Assembly: GCF_003855495.1 (NCBI RefSeq)
Contig: NZ_CP034086.1
Location: forward strand, 3,447,501-3,511,500
Source: Methylocystis rosea
GTDB taxonomy: Bacteria; Pseudomonadota; Alphaproteobacteria; Rhizobiales; Beijerinckiaceae
Direction: 5' to 3'
Length of the DNA stretch: 64,000 bases
The notes under the pieces are model-generated. The model was not told the DNA's origin. It was given only the letters and a program-made list of their open reading frames with translations, and made no database searches. The translations under genes and the position numbers were made by a program. Shown one piece after another: positions 9,287 to 16,450 of the stretch (within the stretch, counting starts at the first letter, position 1; each line of letters opens with the position of its first letter).

Positions 9287-10594
9287 ATGATCGAAGAAAG
9301 ATTCGACGCGATCGTAGTTGGCGCCGGCATGGCCGGCAACGCCGCCGCCCTGACCCTGGCGCGCAAGGGCCTCAAAGTCCTGCAGTTGGAGCGCGGCGAA
9401 TATTCCGGCTCCAAGAATGTGCAGGGCGCGATCCTCTATTCCGACATGCTCGAGAAGCTTGTCCCGGATTTCCGTGAGGACGCGCCGCTGGAGCGTCATC
9501 TCGTCGAGCAGCGCTTTTGGATGATGGACGACAACTCCCATACGGGACTCCATTATCGCTCGGACGAATTCAACGAGGAGCGTCCCAACCGCTACACGAT
9601 CATCCGCGCGCAATTCGACAAATGGTTCTCCAAGAAGGTTCAGGAGGCCGGCGCGGTCGTGCTGTGCGAAACCACGGTCCTAGAGCTGCTGCAGGACGCC
9701 TATGGAAAAGTCATCGGCGTGCGCACGGACCGCAAGAACGGACAGGTCGGCGCCGATGTCGTCGTGCTGGCGGAAGGCGTGAGCGGGCTGCTCGGCACAA
9801 GAGCCGGCCTGCGCAAGACGCCCGACAAGAGCAATGTCGCTCTGGCGGTGAAGGAAATGCACTTCCTCCCGCAGGAAACTCTGGAAGCCCGCTTCAATCT
9901 GCGCGGCGACGAAGGCGCGGTCATCGAAGCGGTGGGCACAATCTCGCAAGGCATGACCGGGATGGGTTTCATTTACACCAACAAGGAGTCGATCTCGCTT
10001 GGCATCGGCTGTCTCGTCGCGGACTTCGAGAAGACGGGACAGACGCCGTACGGACTGCTGGAAAAGTTCAAGCAGCATCCATCGGTGGCGGCGCTCATCG
10101 CAGGTTCGGAAGTCAAGGAATACGCCGCGCATCTGATCCCCGAAGGCGGCTTCAAGGCGATACCACAGCTTTATGGCGACGGCTGGGTCGTCGTCGGCGA
10201 CGCCGCGCAGTTGAACAACGCCATACATCGCGAAGGCTCAAATCTGGCGATGACCTCCGGACGGATCGCCGCGGAAGCGATCTTCCAAATCAAATCGCGC
10301 CGCGATCCGATGACGAAGGAGAATCTGGCGCTCTACAAGAAGATGCTCGACGAGTCCTTCGTCATGAAGGATTTGAAGAAATATCGCGACATGCCGGATC
10401 TGCTTCACATTCAGGCGCAGAACTTCTTCCTGACCTATCCGCAGCTCGTCTCGAAGGCGATGGCGAATTTCCTGCGCGTCGACGGCACGCCGAAGCGGGA
10501 AAAAGAGAAGACCACGTTCCGCTCCTTCCTGGCGGCGCGTTCGCTGACCGGACTGGTCGGCGACGCCTTTCGGCTGGCGCGCGCGTGGAGGTAG
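9287..10594 (+). CDS. fixC: FixC, ETF:quinone oxidoreductase-like flavoprotein
   Basis: 435-aa FAD-dependent oxidoreductase resembling the flavin part of ETF:ubiquinone oxidoreductase. A dinucleotide-binding motif [17 protein letters not shown] starts near residue 11 and the second FAD motif [11 protein letters not shown] lies near residue 300. It delivers the high-potential branch of the bifurcation to quinone at the membrane. The gene is full length and lies in standard fix order. Confidence 0.96.
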   Translation: MIEERFDAIVVGAGMAGNAAALTLARKGLKVLQLERGEYSGSKNVQGAILYSDMLEKLVPDFREDAPLERHLVEQRFWMMDDNSHTGLHYRSDEFNEERPNRYTIIRAQFDKWFSKKVQEAGAVVLCETTVLELLQDAYGKVIGVRTDRKNGQVGADVVVLAEGVSGLLGTRAGLRKTPDKSNVALAVKEMHFLPQETLEARFNLRGDEGAVIEAVGTISQGMTGMGFIYTNKESISLGIGCLVADFEKTGQTPYGLLEKFKQHPSVAALIAGSEVKEYAAHLIPEGGFKAIPQLYGDGWVVVGDAAQLNNAIHREGSNLAMTSGRIAAEAIFQIKSRRDPMTKENLALYKKMLDESFVMKDLKKYRDMPDLLHIQAQNFFLTYPQLVSKAMANFLRVDGTPKREKEKTTFRSFLAARSLTGLVGDAFRLARAWR

Positions 10595-10629
10595 TTGGGC
10601 GCGATGCCCTCTAGCAACGGAGTAGGACA

Positions 10630-10926
10630 ATGAGCGCAGAAGCAGCGGTCCGGGTGGAGGACAAGCTTTACCTCAATCGCTATCTCGTCGACGCCGGCCG
10701 CGCCCACATCAAGGTGCGTCCGCACACCACGCCTTCGCCGCAACTGCTCAGTCTGGTGAACGTCTGTCCGGCGCACTGCTATGAAATGAACTCGACTGGG
10801 CAAGTCGAGATCACGACCGACGGCTGCGTCGAATGCGGCACGTGTCGGATCATCGCCGAGCCGAGCGGCGACATCGAGTGGAACTATCCGCGCGGCGGCT
10901 ACGGCGTGCTGTTCAAATTCGGCTAA
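10630..10926 (+). CDS. fixX: FixX, ferredoxin-like partner of FixC
   Basis: 98-aa ferredoxin-like protein, the Fe-S partner of FixC. Cysteines lie in [10 protein letters not shown] and [11 protein letters not shown], fitting a single [4Fe-4S] cluster of the FixX/ETF-QO type. GGAG lies 10 nt before ATG 10630. It ends fixABCX; a glutathione-transferase-like gene follows after 38 bp on the same strand. Confidence 0.95.
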   Translation: MSAEAAVRVEDKLYLNRYLVDAGRAHIKVRPHTTPSPQLLSLVNVCPAHCYEMNSTGQVEITTDGCVECGTCRIIAEPSGDIEWNYPRGGYGVLFKFG

Positions 10927-10964
10927 TCAATCGACGCCGATCAGCTGCGCAAGGCGAGCCGGGA

Positions 10965-11582
10965 ATGAAATTCTACATGACGCCCGGATCCTGTTCTACG
11001 GGCATACACATCCTGCTCGAAGAGATAGGGCTGGTCTTCGAGGCCTATATCGTCAATCTGGTCAAGGGCGATCACCTCAAGCCGGACTATCTGGCGATCA
11101 ACCCGCATGGGACGATCCCGACTCTGTTGCGCGACGATGGCGTCGCGCTGACGGATTTTTACTCCATCGCTCTATGGCTTGCGGAGGCCTATCCGCGCCG
11201 CAAGCTCCTGCCGGAGAGCGCGGATGCGCGCGAGTCGGCGTTGGCCGCCATGCATTTTTGCGTTCAGCATATTCACGGCGAAGGCTTTCGACGCGTGTTC
11301 ACGCCGGAGCGCTACGCCGGGCGACAGGCCGACGTCGAAGCGATCAAGGCCGAAGGTCGCGAAATCGTCGTGGCGGCGCTGATCGCGATCGATACGGAAC
11401 TTGCGGGCAAGGACTATGTCGCCGGCGGCTTTTCGATCGCCGACGCGGCGCTGTTCTATGTGGAGTTTTGGGCCGACAAGACGGGCATGACGCTGCCGCG
11501 CAATTGCCAGGCGCATTACGCGCTTATGAAAACGCGCCCGGCCGTGCGTCAGGTGCTCGCTGAAGAAGGCTATCGCAGCTAA
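10965..11582 (+). CDS. Glutathione S-transferase-like protein of the nif cluster
   Basis: 205-aa protein with an N-terminal thioredoxin-like domain (MKFYMTPGSCSTGIHILLEE, ...NPHGTIPTLL) and a C-terminal helical domain, as in bacterial GSTs. Ser or Cys near residue 9-11 could be the catalytic residue. The start at ATG 10965 follows AAGGCGAGCC; the open frame upstream overlaps fixX and is not supported. GST genes sit near fixX or nif genes in several diazotrophs, but the substrate is unknown. Stress protection of nitrogenase is an inference. Confidence 0.85.
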   Translation: MKFYMTPGSCSTGIHILLEEIGLVFEAYIVNLVKGDHLKPDYLAINPHGTIPTLLRDDGVALTDFYSIALWLAEAYPRRKLLPESADARESALAAMHFCVQHIHGEGFRRVFTPERYAGRQADVEAIKAEGREIVVAALIAIDTELAGKDYVAGGFSIADAALFYVEFWADKTGMTLPRNCQAHYALMKTRPAVRQVLAEEGYRS

Positions 11583-11607
11583 TTCGAGGCGCGCACCTCA
11601 GCCGATG

Positions 11608-11639
11608 GGCCGGGTGAGAGGCGCGTAAGCGCACCGGCC
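11608..11639. terminator. Possible hairpin between convergent genes
   Basis: GGCCGG at 11608 pairs with CCGGCC at 11634, enclosing an inner GCGC-GTAA-GCGC hairpin. It lies between the convergent GST-like and truncated haemoglobin genes. No clear T-run, so terminator activity is uncertain. Confidence 0.3.
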
Positions 11640-11664
11640 TCGTTGACGGATGCGCGGTTTACGC

Positions 11665-12090
11665 TCAATGGCGCTTGTCATGCGCATTGTCCGGATCGTT
11701 GCGCATCCAATCGGCCAGCTTTGTGAAATTTTCGCGCAGGCTTTCGCGTATGCCGACGTCTTCGATCGTCGTATCCAGCGCGCCGTTCATGCACAGCATC
11801 CAGGCGTCGCGCTCGGCCGGACCGATGCGCAAATGGCTATGTCGCATGCGCAGGCGTGGATGCCCCTTCTTGGCGGAATAATCCTTGGGGCCGCCGAGCC
11901 ATTCGGCCAGATAGACCTTCAAAATGGCCCGCGTCGGTCCAAGATCGTCCGCGTGAACGGCGCGTATGCCGCGCGCTTCCGGTAGTTCGTCCATGTTGCG
12001 GTAGAAGGTTTCGACAAGCCGGTCGACCGTGTCGAAGCCGCCGATGCGATCGTATATGGATACGGCATTGTCGATAGTGGTCGTCGTCAC
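11665..12090 (-). CDS. Group II truncated haemoglobin
   Basis: 141-aa TrHb2-type globin. Seen: Tyr of ETFYRNM (B10 position), His in RMRHSHLRIG (proximal F8 region) and Trp in ERDAWMLCM (G8), all typical of group II. Such globins bind O2 or NO and may protect nitrogenase or scavenge oxygen. The frame is open to 12216, but that would overlap the upstream gene; GTG 12090 (11 bp after the YqeB-like stop, preceded by GAGG) gives the normal TrHb length. It is the last gene of the Rieske/104-aa/YqeB-like/TrHb run. Confidence 0.85.
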   Translation of the reverse strand: MTTTTIDNAVSIYDRIGGFDTVDRLVETFYRNMDELPEARGIRAVHADDLGPTRAILKVYLAEWLGGPKDYSAKKGHPRLRMRHSHLRIGPAERDAWMLCMNGALDTTIEDVGIRESLRENFTKLADWMRNDPDNAHDKRH

Positions 12091-12101
12091 GGCTTCGAGC
12101 C

Positions 12102-12971
12102 TCAGTGATAGGATACGGTAACGGGCCGCGTCCAATGGCGTGCGTGAGCCGCTTTGGCGATCACGCGATAAGCGGCGTCCGCTATGGCGCGCCCATATTC
12201 GTCGGTGCCCGTCCAAGTCGAGGCGCGCCCGCGCGGATCGACCTCGACGAGTTTCACATTTTGCGGCACGACGACCCCGTCGCGCGCGATGCCGCGCAGG
12301 AAGCCGTCCATCGGCGAAAGGACGCGGTGACCGTCGAGAAGGCCGAGGAGGTAATCCTTAAAAATTCTGGCGCCAACGTCGAGCGGCGTGCGCCAAACGC
12401 CGTCTCGGGCGGAATAAACGAAGCGGCCGCGGCCAACGCCGCCAAGGTAGCGTGGAACATGATCGTTGGGCCGAGTTTCGCCGGTTTCGACGAGCTCGCC
12501 GGCGTGTTCGGGATGCGTCTCAATGGCGACGTCGCAGTTCACTCCGGCGGCGAAATGCGGGCCGAGGCCGATGGCGAGATTGGCGATCTTTCGCAGATTG
12601 GTCGTCATGCGGTGCTTTTGCATTCGCGCGTCGATCAACACGTCGGGCGTGCGGAGCGCAAGGAGATCGGTCAGTTGCAGCGAGGTCACGGCAACGACGC
12701 CCGTCACGGTCAACACCCGTACGATTTCCAGCGCAGTCTCGCCGCGGTAGCCCTGAATGCCGTCGACCTCGGCGCGATCTTGGAACAGAGCGTCGTGGAA
12801 CGACATGCCGCGCCGAATGACGGGCGGGTAAGGGTCGTGACTGAGCACGACGCGGTAGCCCTCCCGCGTCAGACGCGCCGCAACCGCCGAAGCAATCTCA
12901 TTCGCGCCCAAAACGATCACGAAGGGGGCGCTTCGCTTGGACAGAAATTCGCAGAATCGCACGTGTGTCAT
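12102..12971 (-). CDS. YqeB-like (EF2563-type) molybdenum hydroxylase system protein
   Basis: 289-aa protein matching the YqeB/EF2563 family, which accompanies selenium- or XDH-type molybdenum hydroxylases and is of unknown biochemistry. Visible family features are an N-terminal Rossmann-like FVIVLGANEIASAVAARLTREG, the PPVIRRGMSFHDALF block, LIDARMQKH, IGLGPHFAAG, IETHPEHAGE and the C-terminal DGFLRGIARDG...VEVDPRG. No XdhC cysteine motif and no molybdenum hydroxylase gene are nearby. Start at ATG 12971 follows GGGGGG; the upstream open frame to 13046 has no support. A link to nif molybdenum or sulfur handling is speculative. Confidence 0.75.
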   Translation of the reverse strand: MTHVRFCEFLSKRSAPFVIVLGANEIASAVAARLTREGYRVVLSHDPYPPVIRRGMSFHDALFQDRAEVDGIQGYRGETALEIVRVLTVTGVVAVTSLQLTDLLALRTPDVLIDARMQKHRMTTNLRKIANLAIGLGPHFAAGVNCDVAIETHPEHAGELVETGETRPNDHVPRYLGGVGRGRFVYSARDGVWRTPLDVGARIFKDYLLGLLDGHRVLSPMDGFLRGIARDGVVVPQNVKLVEVDPRGRASTWTGTDEYGRAIADAAYRVIAKAAHARHWTRPVTVSYH

Positions 12972-13051
12972 CGTCCCCCCGCGACTCGGCGAAAGCAAGA
13001 CGCACGCCAGCGACTGAAGCGACGTGCGTCTTCGTCGCGTCGCCAAATGCG

Positions 13052-13366
13052 CTACAAAGCCACGTAAATGAACTTCCCCGCCTTCAGTCCGGGATAATTT
13101 TCGCGCAAGGCGTTCGCGATCTTTCCGACGAGCGTCTTGTCTGCGGCGGCCGAGGCGCCGACAAAATCAGTTCCCTGCATCCAGGTTTCGAAGAAACAGT
13201 GCAGCGTCTCGTCGTAATCGGCGCCGGTGGGATTGGCGGTTTTGTCGCTAAGATCGGCGACTCCCGCGACGCTGACCTCGAGGCGCCAGTCCCGGTCGTC
13301 TTCGACGGACGCCATCAGCCTGGCGAGATCGTCATTCGTCCAATCGGTCTTCAGATCCACCGCCAT
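13052..13366 (-). CDS. Unknown 104-aa protein of the nif accessory operon
   Basis: Not recognised. 104 residues, acidic in the N-terminal half (KTDWTNDDLARLMASVEDDRDW) with a more basic, hydrophobic C-terminus ending GKFIYVAL. A single Cys (HCFF) and no metal motif, signal peptide or membrane helix. ATG 13366 with a GAAGGTGGG ribosome site is chosen over the longer open frame to 13522, which would overlap the Rieske gene. It is transcribed between the Rieske ferredoxin and the YqeB-like gene, so it is likely a partner of one of them. Confidence 0.7.
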   Translation of the reverse strand: MAVDLKTDWTNDDLARLMASVEDDRDWRLEVSVAGVADLSDKTANPTGADYDETLHCFFETWMQGTDFVGASAAADKTLVGKIANALRENYPGLKAGKFIYVAL

Positions 13367-13421
13367 GCTCGCCCACCTTCCTTGCGTGATCGCGGTCTCG
13401 CAATATGCGGACCAGCGTTGA

Positions 13422-13754
13422 TCAGGGTTCTGCGAAGATCGGCGCGACGCCTTCAGCGTCGATATAGACGACGCCGTCTTCGATCCGCACCGGATATTCG
13501 GCGAGCGGCGTCGCATGCTCATGGGTCGGTTGGCCGCTGTTCATGTCCCACGACCAGAAATGCAGCGGACAGGTCAACGTCGTCCCGTCGAAATCGGCGT
13601 CGGCCAAGGGAGCGTTGGTGTGCGGACAGACTCCCTGAAACGCCTTTACGACGCCGTCTTCCGGCCAGGCGAGAACGATGAGCTGCGCGTCGGCGATGAC
13701 CACGCGCATTCCGCCCTCCATGAGGGTGTCTTCCTTGCAGACGCGAACAAACAT
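13422..13754 (-). CDS. Rieske-type [2Fe-2S] ferredoxin
   Basis: 110-aa soluble Rieske ferredoxin. Cluster motifs are Cys43-Pro-His45 and Cys62-x2-His65 (CPHTNAPL and CPLHFWSWD), the pattern of ferredoxins feeding aromatic oxygenases. No membrane anchor. Start at ATG 13754, preceded by GGAG. It leads the minus-strand run through the 104-aa, YqeB-like and globin genes and is preceded by a sigma-54 type element at 13798-13813. A PDR-type reductase at 18379-19341 is a plausible redox partner, though no oxygenase is present. Confidence 0.88.
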   Translation of the reverse strand: MFVRVCKEDTLMEGGMRVVIADAQLIVLAWPEDGVVKAFQGVCPHTNAPLADADFDGTTLTCPLHFWSWDMNSGQPTHEHATPLAEYPVRIEDGVVYIDAEGVAPIFAEP

Positions 13755-13772
13755 GAAGGCGCTCCGTAAGGC

Positions 13773-13788
13773 TGGCTGCGAATTTGCA
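13773..13788 (+). promoter_or_regulatory. sigma-54 -24/-12 promoter before hicA-hicB-153 aa
   Basis: TGGCTG-N5-TTGC with exact GG-N10-GC spacing and a TTTGCAT -12 region. Expected start is near 13799, 36 nt before the HicA-like GTG at 13835. No TGT-N10-ACA site was found within about 150 bp. Confidence 0.6.
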
Positions 13789-13797
13789 TCGATGGCG

Positions 13798-13813
13798 AGC
13801 AAGATTCGAGCCG
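13798..13813 (-). promoter_or_regulatory. sigma-54 -24/-12 promoter before the Rieske operon
   Basis: Minus strand reads CGGCTC-N5-TTGCTC with GG-N10-GC spacing, 44 nt before the Rieske ATG at 13754. It forms a back-to-back pair with the 13773-13788 element, as at 439/472 and 2405/2569. Confidence 0.55.
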
Positions 13814-13834
13814 GGACCGACGGGAGGCGACGCC

Positions 13835-14077
13835 GTGCATAACAAGCGCTTGGAGGCGTTTCGCAATGATCCGGGCGGCGCCTGGACGCCCGCCGATTTT
13901 GAAATCACCGCCTCGCAATATGCGATCAAGTTCCGCAAGGTGACGGGAACGCATGTCGTGTTCACGCATCCTTCCGTGCCGAATTGCGTCGCCATCCCGA
14001 TGAAGGCGAAGGTGAGAAGCGTTCACGTGAAGGCCTTCGTCGCGATGGTGGACCTCATGGATGAGTTGGACAAATGA
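13835..14077 (+). CDS. hicA: HicA-like toxin-fold protein
   Basis: 80-aa protein similar to HicA mRNA interferases (dsRBD-like fold). The catalytic His40 is present in the typical TGTHVVFTHP context, but the later family block vP.H is changed to IPMKAKVRSVH, and the N-terminus is longer than in classical 60-aa HicA. Start GTG 13835 has GGGAGG upstream; an earlier ATG at 13784 is unsupported. The stop overlaps hicB (ATGA). A nif-type promoter precedes it, which is unusual for a toxin-antitoxin unit; it may have been recruited as a regulator. Confidence 0.7.
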   Translation: MHNKRLEAFRNDPGGAWTPADFEITASQYAIKFRKVTGTHVVFTHPSVPNCVAIPMKAKVRSVHVKAFVAMVDLMDELDK

Positions 14078-14292
14078 GCGAGGCGCCCGTCTATCGAACC
14101 GAGCTGGGCCGCGGACCGCCAGAGGAGGGCGGCTACTACGTGCTCTCTTATCCAGATATTCCCGGCTGCTTTGGCGTCGGCGGCACCGAGGCGGAGGCGG
14201 TGGAGGATGGGCGCCGCGCGCTGATCGCCGTGCTCGACGCGCTCAAGGCGGTCGACCGGCCGCCGCCCGAGGCGCGGGGGGAAAGCGCGTGA
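14074..14292 (+). CDS. hicB: HicB-like antitoxin-fold protein (no DNA-binding tail)
   Basis: 72-aa HicB-family domain: GYYVLSYPDIPGCFGVGGTEAEAVEDG matches the conserved core, followed by the helix RRALIAVLDALK. Full HicB antitoxins often add a helix-turn-helix or ribbon-helix-helix tail for autoregulation; here the protein ends after about residue 65 with RPPPEARGESA, so no DNA-binding part is seen. That fits control by the upstream sigma-54 element instead of self-repression. Overlaps hicA at its start and the 153-aa gene at its end (GTGA). Confidence 0.75.
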   Translation: MSEAPVYRTELGRGPPEEGGYYVLSYPDIPGCFGVGGTEAEAVEDGRRALIAVLDALKAVDRPPPEARGESA

Positions 14293-14750
14293 GAACGGAA
14301 ACTCATGGCTCCGACACGGCGGCGTTGCAGGAGTCAGCGGGCTGCGTCAACGCGGTTCCGGCGCTTCCCGTCCCCATGGGTTTCCGTCTGTTGACGCTGC
14401 GTTGCTTTCACAATGATCCTGATCCGCCTGCCTTCGCCTGGCTCAATCAGCGTATCTTTCGCACGCCCGACCGCATGGGTCGGCACGGACTGTTTTTTGG
14501 CGCCGCCTTTCGGCCGGAAATCATGGACTGGCTGATCGCGCGCGTCGGCCGGCCGTCGTCGCGCGAAAGCGGTAAGCCACAGCGTAATCCCGACTGGCCA
14601 AGCATCCTCTGGCGTCGCGCGGAACGGGCGTGGCCCGACGATACGCGCACCACGGAATGGTCGATCGAAGTCACGTTTGCGAGCGAGAATGTGGCGAACG
14701 CCTTTCGCGAACGCTGGGGCGAGCGACTGTCCGGCGGATTCGACGACTGA
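14289..14750 (+). CDS. Unknown 153-aa protein coupled to hicAB
   Basis: Not recognised. GTG 14289 overlaps the hicB stop. The protein is rich in Trp, Arg and Phe (CFHNDPDPPAFAWLNQRIF, RNPDWPSILWRRAERAWPDD, FRERWGERLSGGFDD) with only two Cys and no membrane helix or signal peptide. It ends 2 bp before the convergent AAA+ ATPase gene. Translational coupling to the HicAB-like pair under a sigma-54 type promoter suggests a shared nif-related role. Confidence 0.6.
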   Translation: MRTETHGSDTAALQESAGCVNAVPALPVPMGFRLLTLRCFHNDPDPPAFAWLNQRIFRTPDRMGRHGLFFGAAFRPEIMDWLIARVGRPSSRESGKPQRNPDWPSILWRRAERAWPDDTRTTEWSIEVTFASENVANAFRERWGERLSGGFDD

Positions 14751-14752
14751 AT

Positions 14753-16450
14753 CTACGCCGCATGCGCCGTGTCGAGGCCGCGGAAGATCGCGCAGCGGCG
14801 GAAAACGGCGACGCTCGGCGGCACATTCTTCTGGTGGCAGAACTTCGCCGTGAGCTTCGCCAACCCCTTTATGTCGCGGCCCGTGGCGGCGGGGAAAATC
14901 TCCACGAGGTCGTCGATGAGCGCGTCATCGACGTTGAGCGCGAATTGCTCTGTCATTACGCGCCAGATCCGGCGCTTCGCGTCAGCGTCTGGCGGGTTGT
15001 ATTTGATCAGCGCGATGCAGCGCGAGACGATCGCCTCGTCGATGTCGTCGACGCGGTTCGTCGTCAGGAAGAGCAGACCATTGAAATATTCGAGCACGCG
15101 CAGGAAAACGCCGACGACGGCGTTCATCGCGATGTTGTCGTCGCGGCGCTTGATGTAGACGTCCGCCTCGTCAATCAGCATCACCGCTCCCCAGCGCTGA
15201 GCGCGCGTCAAAATCTCTTTTAGCGCCGTCTCCATCGTGCCGACATTGAGGCCCAGTTGCCCCGAATGCACGCGGTACAAGGGACGCTGGATGATTTCCG
15301 AATAGACTTCCGCGGTCAGCGTTTTGCCAACGCCGGGCGGGCCGGCGCAAAGCACCGTGGTGCCGCCGGATTTGCCCTGGACGATGTCATCCATCAGCAC
15401 GTCCATTTCGGCGGTCAGAATGTCGATGAGATCCGTCTGCTCCTCCGGCAGCACCAGCTTGCTCTTCAACTCGGGCTGATAGCGATAAAGCCGCATCTCG
15501 TCGACATGCACCCAGACGTGATGATGCAGATCGAGATGGAACATCAGGATGTAGGGATGCACGGGAACTTGCGTGAAGAGTCCCGGCGGAATCTGTTCGC
15601 GCAGCTCGGCGATTTCGTCCTCGCCGGAGAAATTGTTGCTCTTGCCCGCCTTGCGCAGGAAATGCCCGAGCACGTCGCCCGGCGCCTCCAACGTCAGATT
15701 GCGCGCCGAAAGCACCGCCTCGTCGTTGACGAGGCGCGCCTCGCCGCCGCTCGTCGAGAGCACGATGACGTCCTTGCGCGTCCAGTCCGTGTCGCGATGC
15801 GTGGCGTTGGGGTCTTCGGCGTGAAAGCCGGAGCCTTTGCCGGAAAATTGCGCGCCATAGCGGCCGCGCCAATCGAAATAGGTCTCGCTCGCCGCGTCGA
15901 AGGCCTCGATCAAAGCCGGCGTTTCGCGCAGAAAGCCTTTGGCGGCGAGGATTTCGCTGATGGTTCGGCCGACGATGTCCGGCGCCATGATGCGCATGAG
16001 ATTGGTTTGCAGCGTGCCCTTGGCGTTGGCCTTCAGTTCCACCAGGATCTTGCCGGCCTCGTCGTTGGAAGTCGGCACATAGTCGAAACGCGTCACGACA
16101 TAGGGCAGCGCCTTGGCGGCGACGCTGGCCGTGAACAGCCAGCCGCGCAGCGCGTCGGTCGTCATGTATTTGATCAGCGCCGGCAAGACGTCTTCGAGAT
16201 CGCCTGCCTCAAAACGCTTGCCCTGCGACTCCAGCGCCGAGCGCAGCGTCGCAAGCTGCGCGGCTCTGGCGCGCAATTCGGGACCCGATTGCTGATACAG
16301 CTCCTCGAGGAAATCGAATTCGGCGCCGGAGAGATGCGCGAGATCGAGTTCGACTCTGTCGCCGAAACGCAGTTGCGACGAGAGCCCCGAATGGGCGGGA
16401 AAGCGCGCAATCAGCGCTTCGACATGCGGCCTTTCGATTTGGATGTTCAT
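14753..16450 (-). CDS. AAA+ ATPase with a long N-terminal domain
   Basis: 565-aa protein. The C-terminal about 210 residues are a single AAA+ module: Walker A GPPGVGKT near residue 365, Walker B MLIDEAD, sensor LTTNR and an arginine-finger region ISRC-like in IVSRC. The N-terminal about 350 residues match nothing I recognise; they include a segment rich in His (HLDLHHHVWVHVDE). ATG 16450 overlaps the stop of the upstream nitroreductase (ATGA), so the two are co-translated. A remodelling or cofactor-insertase role for the partner enzyme or nitrogenase is conjecture. Confidence 0.8.
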   Translation of the reverse strand: MNIQIERPHVEALIARFPAHSGLSSQLRFGDRVELDLAHLSGAEFDFLEELYQQSGPELRARAAQLATLRSALESQGKRFEAGDLEDVLPALIKYMTTDALRGWLFTASVAAKALPYVVTRFDYVPTSNDEAGKILVELKANAKGTLQTNLMRIMAPDIVGRTISEILAAKGFLRETPALIEAFDAASETYFDWRGRYGAQFSGKGSGFHAEDPNATHRDTDWTRKDVIVLSTSGGEARLVNDEAVLSARNLTLEAPGDVLGHFLRKAGKSNNFSGEDEIAELREQIPPGLFTQVPVHPYILMFHLDLHHHVWVHVDEMRLYRYQPELKSKLVLPEEQTDLIDILTAEMDVLMDDIVQGKSGGTTVLCAGPPGVGKTLTAEVYSEIIQRPLYRVHSGQLGLNVGTMETALKEILTRAQRWGAVMLIDEADVYIKRRDDNIAMNAVVGVFLRVLEYFNGLLFLTTNRVDDIDEAIVSRCIALIKYNPPDADAKRRIWRVMTEQFALNVDDALIDDLVEIFPAATGRDIKGLAKLTAKFCHQKNVPPSVAVFRRCAIFRGLDTAHAA

